A DNA stretch of 9,934 bases. Source: Bacillota bacterium. GTDB lineage: Bacteria; Bacillota_G; Limnochordia; DTU010. The translations under genes and the position numbers were made by a program. The first letter of the stretch is position 1. Every line of letters starts with the position of its first letter. Below the pieces are notes generated by a model. It was not told where the DNA came from and made no database searches. It worked only from the letters and a program-made list of their open reading frames with translations. The stretch covers positions 1 to 9,934 of the forward strand of contig JAAZLQ010000261.1 of NCBI GenBank assembly GCA_012799255.1. The letters are read 5' to 3'. Below, piece after piece: positions 1 to 7,926 of the stretch.

Positions 1-303
1 GAGTGGCAGGAGTGCAGCCAAATCCATCAATTGACCGATGATCTCGCCCAAAACAAGCACGATACCATACCAAGCCAGCCCAGCAACGGCAACCAGGGTA
101 GCTAAGACCGCTATTCCACGTGGGAAACGCAAACGCCTTTCCAGAAAACCTATTGCTGGTTCTAAGATAACCGCAAAGCTAATAGCGATCAAAAAAGGCA
201 ATAGGACAGTGGCAAGCTGCCTTGAGAAAAAGACTAATACTAAGGCGATAACGGCAAATGAAATAACTCGTTTGGGCGTAAGTAATTCCCGTAAGAAGCT
301 CAT
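1..303 (-). CDS. ytvI: Sporulation integral membrane protein YtvI / AI-2E transporter family, N-terminal part
   Basis: Partial gene running off the left edge: the first 101 residues are present, from ATG at 303. An AAGGAGG ribosome binding site lies just upstream (about 311-317), which fixes the start. The protein opens with a short basic stretch (MSFLRELLTPKR), then two closely packed hydrophobic segments (about residues 13-25 and 30-47, the second containing LLPFLIAISFAVILEP), a basic loop (ERRLRFPRG) and a third segment (about 63-86). The pattern 'LPF..A...A..LEP...FLERR...R..AV' is typical of the AI-2E permease family and closest to its sporulation branch, YtvI, a polytopic protein of the mother-cell membrane whose transported substrate is unknown. 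The assignment to YtvI rather than a generic AI-2E member is inference from the sporulation neighbourhood. It diverges from the cortex hydrolase gene at 448. Confidence 0.75.
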   Translation of the reverse strand, partial: MSFLRELLTPKRVISFAVIALVLVFFSRQLATVLLPFLIAISFAVILEPAIGFLERRLRFPRGIAVLATLVAVAGLAWYGIVLVLGEIIGQLMDLAALLPL

Positions 304-327
304 TCGTCCACCTCCTTGGCACTTTTA

Positions 328-356
328 AGTATATTATGTCCACCATGCATTTGCAA
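328..356 (-). promoter_or_regulatory. Candidate sigma-A promoter of the ytvI-like gene
   Basis: On the minus strand TTGCAA (351-356) and TATACT (328-333) are separated by 17 bp and lie about 25 bp upstream of the start codon. They match 4/6 and 5/6 of the sigma-A consensus. A sporulation sigma factor might be expected for ytvI, but I see no clear sigma-E match. Confidence 0.45.
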
Positions 357-382
357 CCAAGGAGATCCTCTAGTGGGACAAA

Positions 383-411
383 TTGACACTCCACCTTTTT
401 CCTAGTATAAT
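383..411 (+). promoter_or_regulatory. Perfect sigma-A promoter of the LysM/SleB gene
   Basis: TTGACA (383-388), a 17-bp spacer and TATAAT (406-411): a perfect match to both consensus hexamers with optimal spacing. Transcription would begin near 418. The ATG at 415 therefore lies upstream of the RNA 5' end and cannot be the start codon of the following gene. Confidence 0.85.
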
Positions 412-447
412 TACATGGCAATTATTCTTAAGAAAGAGGTTCAGAAA

Positions 448-1194
448 TTGAACGAGCAATTACATCAAAACAAGGAGCGCTTCGTAATCTTCAGCTATCT
501 AGCTGTGGTAATCCTGCTTCTTTTCCAAATAGGTGCGGTAAGTGATCCTTTGACTTTGGACGAGCCCGCCAGCATGGAAGACTTAGCGTTGGCGAATGAT
601 GTTCCTGGAGGTGACGAGCCCAGCCCAGTACCTGCAACCCCGAGTCCGGTCAGGCATCAACCATATACAGTCTATCAAGTCGAGTCTGGTGATAGTTTAT
701 ACTGGATTGCAGCCACATATGGATTGACCGTCCAGGAACTAAAGGAGCTCAATCGTTTGGAGTCCGATTCTATTCGAGTGGGTCAGCGTTTAGTTGTGCC
801 TTTGGACTCAGTTAAGTACTATCCCGCAGGTGTACATCTTACTTCCCAAGAGGTTGAATGGTTAGCGCAGATGATCCATGCTGAAGCCAGGGGAGAGCCC
901 TACGTGGGGCAAGTCGCCGTGGGAGCTGTTATTATCAACAGGATGTTGAGCCCACAGTTTCCGGATACATTAAGAGGCGTGCTGTTTCAGAAAAATGCAT
1001 TTCAGCCGATTCAAAACGGGAGTTTTTATATGACCCCTAATGAAAGTGCCAGAAAGGCAGCACTTGAGGCTTTAAATGGAAATGATCCAACAGGTGGGGC
1101 ACTGTTTTTCTTCAATCCTCGCCAGTCCACGGATCGTTTCATGCATAGTCGTCCTGCCAAAATAACTATAGGTAGTCACCGCTTTACAAGCTAA
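448..1194 (+). CDS. Membrane-anchored LysM + SleB/CwlJ-type cell-wall (spore cortex) hydrolase
   Basis: I place the start at TTG 448, not the more upstream ATG 415. TTG 448 has an AAAGAGG ribosome binding site at 433-439 with 8-nt spacing, while ATG 415 precedes the predicted transcription start. The product has 248 residues: one N-terminal membrane segment (about 12-31, FVIFSYLAVVILLLFQIGAV) without an obvious cleavage site, an acidic/Pro-rich linker (about 32-72), one LysM peptidoglycan-binding domain (about 73-118, YTVYQVESGDSLYWIAATYG..., ending GQRLVVP) and a C-terminal Hydrolase_2 domain (about 137-247). The Hydrolase_2 motif HAEARGEPYVGQVAVGAVI (about 144-162) carries the Glu (residue 146) that is catalytic in SleB. 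Family members cleave spore cortex or vegetative peptidoglycan as lytic transglycosylase-like enzymes. SleB itself has a signal peptide and a different binding domain, so this is a SleB-domain paralogue. A sigma-A promoter hints at vegetative expression. A strong terminator follows. Confidence 0.88.
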   Translation: MNEQLHQNKERFVIFSYLAVVILLLFQIGAVSDPLTLDEPASMEDLALANDVPGGDEPSPVPATPSPVRHQPYTVYQVESGDSLYWIAATYGLTVQELKELNRLESDSIRVGQRLVVPLDSVKYYPAGVHLTSQEVEWLAQMIHAEARGEPYVGQVAVGAVIINRMLSPQFPDTLRGVLFQKNAFQPIQNGSFYMTPNESARKAALEALNGNDPTGGALFFFNPRQSTDRFMHSRPAKITIGSHRFTS

Positions 1195-1213
1195 GATGAA
1201 CCGCTAAATGAAA

Positions 1214-1242
1214 ATGCTCCCTGTCTTTTTGACAGGGAGCAT
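1214..1242. terminator. Bidirectional intrinsic terminator between the SleB-like gene and ackA
   Basis: A perfect 12-bp stem (1214-1225 with 1231-1242) with a TTTTT loop lies between two convergent genes. It is followed by a T-rich stretch on the plus strand (1244-1263) and by ATTTTCATTT on the minus strand, so it can end both transcripts. Confidence 0.9.
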
Positions 1243-1261
1243 ATTTATTGTGATTTCTTTT

Positions 1262-2449
1262 TTAGACGATACTTGCTGTATCCCGTGCAATAACTAGCTC
1301 TTCATCGGTGGGTACTACAAAGACCTTGACTTTGGAATCTGGTGTGGAAATTTCCACGTCTTCTCCGCGGATCTTATTTTTCTCCTCATCAATGTGGATA
1401 TCCAAGTAAGGGAGATTCTTGCATAATTCGCTTCGCAAGCTAGGTGTGTTTTCTCCAATACCAGCGGTGAAGACAATCGCATCGACACCATTCATAGCGG
1501 CCACGTAGGAGCCGATGTACTTGCGAATACGGTATTCATAGATGGCAAAGGCCAGAGTGGACAACTTATCGTCCTCGGCGATTCCCTTCTCGATATCACG
1601 CATATCACTCACTCCAGCGATGCCATAAAGACCCGAGTGCTTGTTCAACATGGAGTCAATTTCGTGGAGAGAGAGGTTTTCTTTCTTCATGATGTAAAAA
1701 ATCGCCCCTGGGTCGATATCTCCACTTCGAGTACCCATCATTAAGCCTTCAAGTGGCGTAAAGCCCATGGAGGTATCAATTGATTTGCCCCCTGCAATGG
1801 CGGCAATACTGGCCCCATTGCCGAGGTGGCAGGAGATGATTTTAAGATCCTCGATGTTTTTACCCATGAGCTCAGCGGTCCGCTGCGAGACATACTTGTG
1901 GCTGGTTCCATGGAAACCATAACGCCTTACTTTATGGCGTTGGTAAACACTGTAAGGAATAGCGTATAAGTAAGCGTGTGGTGGAATTGTGCTGTGAAAA
2001 GCCGTGTCAAAAACAGCTACCTGGGGAACACCGGGCATGATCTTTTCAGCAGCCCTAATTCCGGTTACGTTAGCTGGGTTATGCAGAGGTGCTAGTTCAG
2101 CCAAAGAATCCAGGATTTCTTTAGTCCGCTCATTAATCAAGACAGAGTCGGAGAAAGACTCGCCACCATGAACTACACGATGCCCTACAGCATCGATTTC
2201 GTCCACACTTTTTAGAATACCATGCTCGGGGTGTGTTAATAGATTCAAGCTCTCCTGGATAGCAATTGTATGCTCCAAAATGGGCATAGTTTTAGAAATT
2301 TTCTCTTTTCCAGTGGATTGATGAGTAATTACCGCATTGTCTTGGCCAATACGTTCAACCCGTCCTTCCGCTAGAACGTGCTCATTTTCCATGGAATACA
2401 ACTTATATTTTACTGAAGAAGAACCGCAGTTCAAAACGAAAACATTCAT
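1262..2449 (-). CDS. ackA: Acetate kinase
   Basis: Converts acetate + ATP to and from acetyl phosphate + ADP in the cytoplasm, the ATP-yielding last step of acetate fermentation. The product has 395 residues, normal for AckA. Family signatures are clear: N-terminal phosphate-1 motif VLNCGSSSVKY, substrate-loop GHRVVHGGE, the VFDTAFH and YGFHGTSHKYV segments with the catalytic His/Asp/Arg framework, HLGNGAS, MGFTPLEGLMMGTRSGDIDPG, and the C-terminal FTAGIGEN adenosine motif. I start it at ATG 2449 because family members begin M-x-V-x-V-L-N-C-G-S-S-S and because the AGGAGG at 2460-2465 is 10 nt away. The in-frame TTG at 2458 sits only 1 nt from that site and is excluded. It follows the dehydrogenase-like gene by 5 bp, so the two are very likely cotranscribed. 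No phosphotransacetylase gene is adjacent. Confidence 0.97.
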   Translation of the reverse strand: MNVFVLNCGSSSVKYKLYSMENEHVLAEGRVERIGQDNAVITHQSTGKEKISKTMPILEHTIAIQESLNLLTHPEHGILKSVDEIDAVGHRVVHGGESFSDSVLINERTKEILDSLAELAPLHNPANVTGIRAAEKIMPGVPQVAVFDTAFHSTIPPHAYLYAIPYSVYQRHKVRRYGFHGTSHKYVSQRTAELMGKNIEDLKIISCHLGNGASIAAIAGGKSIDTSMGFTPLEGLMMGTRSGDIDPGAIFYIMKKENLSLHEIDSMLNKHSGLYGIAGVSDMRDIEKGIAEDDKLSTLAFAIYEYRIRKYIGSYVAAMNGVDAIVFTAGIGENTPSLRSELCKNLPYLDIHIDEEKNKIRGEDVEISTPDSKVKVFVVPTDEELVIARDTASIV

Positions 2450-2454
2450 CCTAA

Positions 2455-3345
2455 TCAATCCTCCTGTTGGCCTTCGTCGTCAGTAACGATGGCATCATCT
2501 TCGGTATATGCAAAAAAGCCCAGTCTAGTCTTGACACCTAAGCGTCGCTCACGGACGTAACGGCGAATAAGGGGGCAAGGGGCGTAGCGGGGACCAAATT
2601 CTTTTTGGAGTTGCTCCATCCAATTCAGAACCAAATCCAGACCCAAACGGTCAGCCATTTCTAAAGGTCCTTGGGTCATCCCCCAGCTTTCCTTCAAGAC
2701 TAATTCAGCATCTCTGGCGGTGCACACACCCTCATCAACCATGTAGGCAGCCTCATTGACCAGTGTCACGAGTGCACGGGGATTGATCAGACCAGGGCTC
2801 TCTTGAATTTCAAATACTTGCTTGCCTAGGCGAGCAGCAAATTGCCGTACTATTTCTATCGCCTTCTCAGAGGTATGGGTTCCTCTGACTAGTTCTGCAA
2901 CTGGTACATCAGGTACTGGAGGGATAAAGTGGAGACCCACCAACATATCGTTACGGTTGATGCCTCTAGCCAACTCCGAAACCTTTAATGTGGAGGTAGT
3001 AGAAATAAAAACAACCTCAGGACCACAGAGATGATCAGCAGTGCGCAATAACTCTTGTTTTGTGTAAAAGTGGTCTATTGTAGCTTCAACGAGCAAATCA
3101 GCTTTACTAAGTTCTTTCAGATCCAACGTATAACTGATGCGACCCAAGATGAGCCGTTTTTCAGATTCAGTAATTCCCCACTTGGCTAACTTGCGATCGA
3201 GACTTTTCTCAATCCGCCTAAGGGCATCTTGTCCCCCTGCACCTTGGGAAAATAAAACTACATCGTAGCCTTTGCTGGCAGCACATTCGGCAATACCCCT
3301 GCCTAGTCGGCCCGCGCCTAGTACTGCTATTTTGCGAATATCCAT
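2455..3345 (-). CDS. 3-hydroxyacyl-CoA dehydrogenase family protein (divergent)
   Basis: NAD-dependent 3-hydroxyacyl/3-hydroxybutyryl-CoA dehydrogenase family, 296 residues, about the length of Hbd. It has an N-terminal Rossmann fold with the dinucleotide loop GAGRLGRG (about 10-17) and a C-terminal 3HCDH domain (about 183-280). By register with mammalian HAD, catalytic Ser (S118, in STTSTL), His (H139, in GLHF) and Glu (E151) are kept. The position of the substrate-binding Asn is Pro189, with an Asn one residue earlier (PGLINPR instead of PGF-x-x-NR), and the usual HFFNP reads HFIPP. The C-terminus is acidic (DDEGQQED). ATG 3345 has AGGAGG at 3355-3360 with 9-nt spacing. It is first in a two-gene unit with ackA, suggesting a fermentative or acyl-CoA role. 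The changed active-site residues make plain Hbd activity uncertain, and a different hydroxyacyl or hydroxy-acid substrate is possible. Confidence 0.85.
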   Translation of the reverse strand: MDIRKIAVLGAGRLGRGIAECAASKGYDVVLFSQGAGGQDALRRIEKSLDRKLAKWGITESEKRLILGRISYTLDLKELSKADLLVEATIDHFYTKQELLRTADHLCGPEVVFISTTSTLKVSELARGINRNDMLVGLHFIPPVPDVPVAELVRGTHTSEKAIEIVRQFAARLGKQVFEIQESPGLINPRALVTLVNEAAYMVDEGVCTARDAELVLKESWGMTQGPLEMADRLGLDLVLNWMEQLQKEFGPRYAPCPLIRRYVRERRLGVKTRLGFFAYTEDDAIVTDDEGQQED

Positions 3346-3431
3346 TTAATTATACCTCCTATGTTCGCTCCTTCATCTAAAGTTAATTCTAATTTCGTTG
3401 CCGGTTTCCTGCTTTTTGTGAACCTACTTAG

Positions 3432-4970
<1,539 letters not shown>

Positions 4971-4995
4971 GAAAATAGTGCTATGACATAATCTC

Positions 4996-5012
4996 CTTGT
5001 GCTGCGTACAAG
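4996..5012 (+). other. Short hairpin downstream of guaB
   Basis: A 7-bp stem (4996-5002 with 5006-5012, one G-U pair) with a TGC loop. It is followed by TGATATAG rather than a T-run, so it is not a convincing terminator. An alternative pairing of CTCCTT (4993-4998) with AAGGAG (5021-5026) would hide the ribosome binding site of the small reading frame at 5030. Whether this matters is inference. Confidence 0.3.
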
Positions 5013-5029
5013 TGATATAGAAGGAGGGG

Positions 5030-5182
5030 ATGATCATAGGGTACTCTGATACGAGATTCTATTGGGATGTATTGCGTGGGGATGCATATCGTTATTGGTG
5101 GAATGTTTTGTCCATTCGGGGTGAGCGCCGCTTACCTACTAGCACACCCTGGCAGACAGGAGCGAATGAGTTCGGAGGATGA
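5030..5182 (+). CDS. Possible small protein gene, 50 residues, unknown
   Basis: ATG 5030 is preceded by AAGGAGGGG (5021-5029), one of the strongest Shine-Dalgarno stretches in the window, though the gap to the ATG is short (about 2 nt). The product would have 50 residues, be rich in aromatic residues (a YWDVLRGDAYRYWWNV stretch at about 11-26) and lack a signal peptide or membrane segment. The stop at 5180-5182 is followed after 8 nt by a GC-rich hairpin (5191-5210). I do not recognise the protein. The W-x-V...AY-x-Y pattern loosely recalls small YqzL-like sporulation proteins, but that is only an impression. It lies between guaB and the CPBP gene, on the same strand as both. It may instead be untranslated leader. 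Confidence 0.35.
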   Translation: MIIGYSDTRFYWDVLRGDAYRYWWNVLSIRGERRLPTSTPWQTGANEFGG

Positions 5183-5190
5183 TGTTAAAC

Positions 5191-5210
5191 AGGGGCGCAG
5201 TTGCGCTCCT
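5191..5210 (+). terminator. Terminator- or attenuator-like hairpin before the CPBP gene
   Basis: A GC-rich stem (5191-5198 with 5203-5210, one G-U pair, AGTT loop) is followed by TTCCTCTT. The weak T-tract makes full termination doubtful. It lies 24 nt before the CPBP start and 8 nt after the stop of the small reading frame, so it could partly end transcription of guaB and the small gene or modulate CPBP expression. Confidence 0.4.
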
Positions 5211-5234
5211 TTCCTCTTGGAGAGGTGGTTGTCA

Positions 5235-5897
5235 ATGGACCAATATAGAAGGCGAGCATTTTGGTTCTTCCTCGTAATGGGAGTTCTGTTTTTCACTGCT
5301 CTGGTTGCGAGAGTACTGATCCCCTCCGAAGATGTGAGGTTGGCGCTGTTAATCTGGCAACAGCTTCTGTTTGTTGTGGGGGGAATCTTAGGGTCACGCA
5401 AGGAAGTCTTCGGTCCGTTGAATTTGGGAACAGTCGCTTGGGGTCTAGTCTGCGGATTGGCTCTTTATGTGGTCAATACACTGCTTGGTTCTTTAACCTA
5501 TGTGATTGCCCGTAACATCTTAGGTAATCAAGTGGTACAGGATTTGATCTTGAGCGATCGTGCGGGAGTAGAGTCCCTCTTAACGAGTAATAAGCCCCTA
5601 ATAGTCTCCGGAGTAATGCTCCTCTTGGTTGTGGGAGCACCATTAAGTGAAGAACTGTTTTTTAGGGGCCTACTCGCGGATCTTTTGAGCGAACGTGTTG
5701 GTCCTAGAAGGGCCGTGCTTATCGCCGCATTACTCTTTACCGTTCTGCATTTTTATGTGTTGCAGTTCATCCCAGTGCTGTTTGCCGGTATTATCCTGGG
5801 CATCCTTTTTGTACGCACCGAGAATATCTTCATATCAATAATCGCCCATGCGGTGGTAAACGCAGTAACATTGCTTGCTTGGCTTTTAGCCCTATAA
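5235..5897 (+). CDS. CPBP-family intramembrane glutamic endopeptidase
   Basis: 220-residue polytopic membrane protein of the CPBP (Abi/Rce1-like) protease family. The three signature motifs are present: EELFFRG (Glu139-Glu140...Arg144), FTVLH (His172) and HAVVN (His205...Asn209), all in the C-terminal half, as in family members that cleave substrates inside the membrane. Six or so hydrophobic segments are visible (about 8-28, 35-52, 65-90, 122-135, 160-175, 179-195). The start at ATG 5235 is supported by GGAGAGG at 5219-5225, 9 nt away. A 56-residue N-terminal extension to ATG 5067 is possible by frame but has no ribosome binding site and no family counterpart. Members serve in prenyl-protein processing, bacteriocin immunity or sporulation; the substrate cannot be told from here. 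Its last 6 bp overlap the end of the convergent darA gene. Confidence 0.88.
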   Translation: MDQYRRRAFWFFLVMGVLFFTALVARVLIPSEDVRLALLIWQQLLFVVGGILGSRKEVFGPLNLGTVAWGLVCGLALYVVNTLLGSLTYVIARNILGNQVVQDLILSDRAGVESLLTSNKPLIVSGVMLLLVVGAPLSEELFFRGLLADLLSERVGPRRAVLIAALLFTVLHFYVLQFIPVLFAGIILGILFVRTENIFISIIAHAVVNAVTLLAWLLAL

Positions 5898-6212
5898 CTT
5901 CCAGAACTGATCTATGTCAATAACAAACACAATGGCACCACCCGCTTCAACTTCAACGGGAACACCAATGGCCGTTGGTAGCTCCGGTGCAATTTGAGGA
6001 ATGATCTTTTTGCGAGGAGCACACGTGGAGCGAATGATGTCCAATACTGTTTCAACCTGATTATCCTGAACACCAATTAAGAGTGTAGTGTTTCCTTGGA
6101 GCAAAAACCCTCCTGTGCTGGCCAATTTCGTCGCCTGAAATCCGCCTTCCACAAGCGCTTCCATAAGAAAGCCAACATCGTTGTCTTCTACCACAGTGAT
6201 CACTAGCTTCAT
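5892..6212 (-). CDS. darA: Cyclic-di-AMP receptor, PII-like (DarA/PstA, DUF970)
   Basis: 106-residue PII-like signalling protein of the DarA/PstA family, which forms trimers that bind cyclic di-AMP; its downstream target is not established. The conserved opening MKLVITVVEDND, the core ATKLASTGGFLLQGNTTLLIGV (residues 27-48) and the C-terminal VEVEAGGAIVFVIDIDQF are all present. T28, G35, F36, L37 and N41 occupy the ligand-contact positions described for PstA/DarA structures. Start ATG 6212 has AAGGAGG at 6220-6226 with 7-nt spacing; the in-frame ATG at 6230 would include the ribosome binding site and is rejected. A perfect 8-bp inverted repeat (6236-6255) precedes the ribosome binding site. 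It lies 78 bp downstream of the glycosyltransferase gene with no clear terminator between, so cotranscription is possible. The 3' end overlaps the CPBP gene. Confidence 0.93.
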   Translation of the reverse strand: MKLVITVVEDNDVGFLMEALVEGGFQATKLASTGGFLLQGNTTLLIGVQDNQVETVLDIIRSTCAPRKKIIPQIAPELPTAIGVPVEVEAGGAIVFVIDIDQFWKL

Positions 6213-6235
6213 GGCAGTTCCTCCTTCCATCCCTA

Positions 6236-6255
6236 ACTAGTTTGACAAAACTAGT
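6236..6255. repeat. 8-bp perfect inverted repeat upstream of darA
   Basis: ACTAGTTT (6236-6243) and AAACTAGT (6248-6255) are separated by 4 bp, 9 bp upstream of the darA ribosome binding site. An overlapping second repeat (TTTGAC/GTCAAA arms at 6241-6246 and 6254-6259) allows an alternative fold. It could be an operator or an mRNA hairpin. No T-run follows on the minus strand, so it is not a terminator of the upstream gene. Confidence 0.5.
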
Positions 6256-6290
6256 CAAATTCCTGTTAATGGGTTCTGCTTGTCACGCTT

Positions 6291-7250
6291 CTAGCTTTCT
6301 AGAATCCCTTTATAAATAAGGGCAAGTTTTTCTGCCATCTTTTTGCTGGAAAAATGTTCACTAGCGTATTGCCTTCCGAAGTTACCTAAGGCCTGAAGGC
6401 GCTCGATCGATGGATCCTTCAGATCTCCACTGGCACTTTGAGAACAGTACTCGCGTTTTGAAGTCCTGCCACTAAAGTTTGTTTGTCGAAGTAGCTCGAC
6501 GTTTTCAGGTGTGACCAAGCCGTCGGAGTATGTGCCCAAAATCCACACTGCGGAGTTTGCTGCCATTCCTTCTCTGATTGCCCTTCCGGTCCCGACCACT
6601 AGATCTGCCTGTTTTAGTAAGGGCCACACATCGTTGACCCAACCGAGGTGTTTGACTCCTTTAAACCGCCAATTACCTGCACTGGTAACCTTCCAACCCC
6701 AATCAAGGAGATCCCGTGATATGCGGCGGAAGTTCTCCTCTTTTTCCGCAGTTACCTGGGCTAATATCAGAGCACGTTTTTGCCAGGGTTTTCGGAAGTG
6801 GTTCGGTAAAGGTATATTAACACCATTTTCCACCACGAAGGTTGGTACAGAAAGATTAGAAAAAAAGGCTTTCATTTCCTCACTTATTAAAACGACAGCG
6901 CTTTGTTCCTGCAATAGTTCACGAGGTTCAAAGTCTAGGTAATGAACTGTGGTCAGGGTCCGAACTTGTAGGTGCTGACCTAAATCGATGGTAGCGGCTA
7001 GGGTGTGGGCAGAATGGTTATGGATGATATCCGGTTGCCATTCTACCAGGTGCTTATAGAGTTTACGGGGGTCAGAGGTCGTGAGATAGAGTATCCTTCT
7101 TGCGTTTAACCACTGAACATAAATTGGATCATGGAGCTGAGTAATAACTAGCATCACTTGGTGTCCTTGGCGGATTAGTTCTGCACAGAGATCCGCCACA
7201 TGGGTTGTCTGCCCGTTTTTATAGAACCGCGTTATGATCAGAACTCGCAC
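6291..7250 (-). CDS. GT4-type (GT-B fold) glycosyltransferase
   Basis: 319-residue cytoplasmic or membrane-associated glycosyltransferase. It has an N-terminal acceptor domain starting MRVLIITRFYKNGQTTHVADL (the glycine-loop equivalent has N-G-Q-T) with the sugar-binding-cleft motif DIIHNHSAH (about 74-82), then ENGVNIP (about 141-147) at the interdomain hinge. The C-terminal nucleotide-sugar domain carries GTGRAIREGMA (about 220-230), the donor-binding region of GT4 enzymes. The segment GLVTPEN...NFSGR (about 244-262) resembles a Bacillota subgroup of GT4 proteins. At 319 residues it is a little shorter than most GT4 enzymes, and the second Glu of the usual E-x7-E motif is not obvious (NSAVWILG replaces the common G-x-P-V-V). 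GTG 7250 has AAGGGAG at 7258-7264 with 7-nt spacing. Donor and acceptor are unknown; a cell-surface or spore-surface glycan is a guess. Confidence 0.82.
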   Translation of the reverse strand: MRVLIITRFYKNGQTTHVADLCAELIRQGHQVMLVITQLHDPIYVQWLNARRILYLTTSDPRKLYKHLVEWQPDIIHNHSAHTLAATIDLGQHLQVRTLTTVHYLDFEPRELLQEQSAVVLISEEMKAFFSNLSVPTFVVENGVNIPLPNHFRKPWQKRALILAQVTAEKEENFRRISRDLLDWGWKVTSAGNWRFKGVKHLGWVNDVWPLLKQADLVVGTGRAIREGMAANSAVWILGTYSDGLVTPENVELLRQTNFSGRTSKREYCSQSASGDLKDPSIERLQALGNFGRQYASEHFSSKKMAEKLALIYKGILES

Positions 7251-7290
7251 CTCACCACTCCCTTCAGGGTTGTCCTCTCATCCAGGAAAG

Positions 7291-7317
7291 CCAAATCCAG
7301 CAGGCTGCTGGACTTGG
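7291..7317 (-). terminator. Strong hairpin downstream of the Cys-rich gene
   Basis: 13-nt arms (7291-7303 and 7305-7317) pair completely in the minus-strand RNA with one G-U. The same pair is an A-C mismatch on the plus strand, so the structure is built for the minus transcript. It begins 7 nt after the stop codon at 7325. The T-tract (CTTTCC) is short, so termination may be partial, with read-through to the glycosyltransferase gene. Confidence 0.6.
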
Positions 7318-7324
7318 TCTTTCT

Positions 7325-7903
7325 TTAGCGGTGCTCTCTAACAGGTTGTGGTGGAAATGGGGGCCAAAAAGCACCAGACTCAGCCAGCTCGAACCACTCT
7401 GCGCAGCCTATCGGTGATACTTGCTCGCATTCTGGTGGTTCGGGAGCGAAGCGGGCCATGACCTCCAACTGGACTAGGGCAACAGCCTTTAGTACTAGGT
7501 AAATACCTACGTCACATTCGATGACTGTGCCGCCATCTACAGCCCGGCAATTCAAGCAGCGGATCAAAGGAAGAACAACTGTACCCATTCCGGGTAAGGC
7601 ACCTTCTACCCGTACACCCCGGCGACGGTATTGGGCCGTCTGCTGAATGAACTGAGTCATTCCGTTACTGTCGTATTCCACGTTCATAATAAAGGTGACA
7701 ACAACGTCCATCTCATTTGGCCCCACAATAGTTGCCTCGGCTACAATATCGGTAACATTACAGTCCACGATATTGACCGCTAACGGGAATGTGGGGGGAA
7801 TCGGGATTCGATAGGTAGGACAGTCAATAATAGAACATTCGTTGTAGACCTTATTTACATAAATTACCTCCCGTTGAAAGTCAGGTTCGTAATCACACTT
7901 CAT
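7325..7903 (-). CDS. Cys-rich beta-strand protein of unknown function, possibly spore-surface
   Basis: 192 residues from ATG 7903, chosen because AAAGGAGG at 7911-7918 lies 7 nt away; a longer reading to 7996 has no such site and would contain the promoter. I see no signal peptide and no membrane segment. The protein opens with a charged segment and a VNKVYNECSIIDCP motif, then alternates short hydrophobic beta-type stretches (about 41-75, 98-150), and ends in a Pro/aromatic tail (FWPPFPPQP). There are nine Cys (3, 23, 28, 48, 116, 119, 130, 159, 167), including a CLNC pair. The pattern recalls DUF3794/SPOCS-type and other Clostridia spore-envelope proteins that start with a K-V-Y-x-x-C motif, but I cannot prove membership. 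A sporulation-type -10 sequence upstream supports mother-cell expression. Divergent from the propeller gene. Confidence 0.75.
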   Translation of the reverse strand: MKCDYEPDFQREVIYVNKVYNECSIIDCPTYRIPIPPTFPLAVNIVDCNVTDIVAEATIVGPNEMDVVVTFIMNVEYDSNGMTQFIQQTAQYRRRGVRVEGALPGMGTVVLPLIRCLNCRAVDGGTVIECDVGIYLVLKAVALVQLEVMARFAPEPPECEQVSPIGCAEWFELAESGAFWPPFPPQPVREHR

Positions 7904-7926
7904 CCGTAATCCTCCTTTCTCTAAAC

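Noticed and set aside
38..328. Plus-strand reading frame opposite the ytvI-like gene
   Set aside because: Its translation is Lys/Arg/Thr-rich without domain features, while the minus strand encodes a recognisable membrane protein with a strong ribosome binding site.
415..447. Upstream ATG start for the LysM/SleB gene
   Set aside because: It lies between the -10 box and the expected transcription start and has no ribosome binding site; TTG 448 fits better.
4996..5012. Intrinsic terminator of guaB
   Set aside because: The hairpin is followed by TGATATAGAAGG, with no T-run on either strand.
5067..5234. 56-residue N-terminal extension of the CPBP protein
   Set aside because: No ribosome binding site at 5067, sequence not membrane-like in the family manner, and a good site precedes ATG 5235.
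4971..5234. Known riboswitch, T-box, 6S RNA or tRNA in the guaB-CPBP gap
   Set aside because: I looked for T-box, purine, SAM, c-di-AMP and tRNA signature strings and recognised none; a covariance-model search would be needed to exclude a divergent one.
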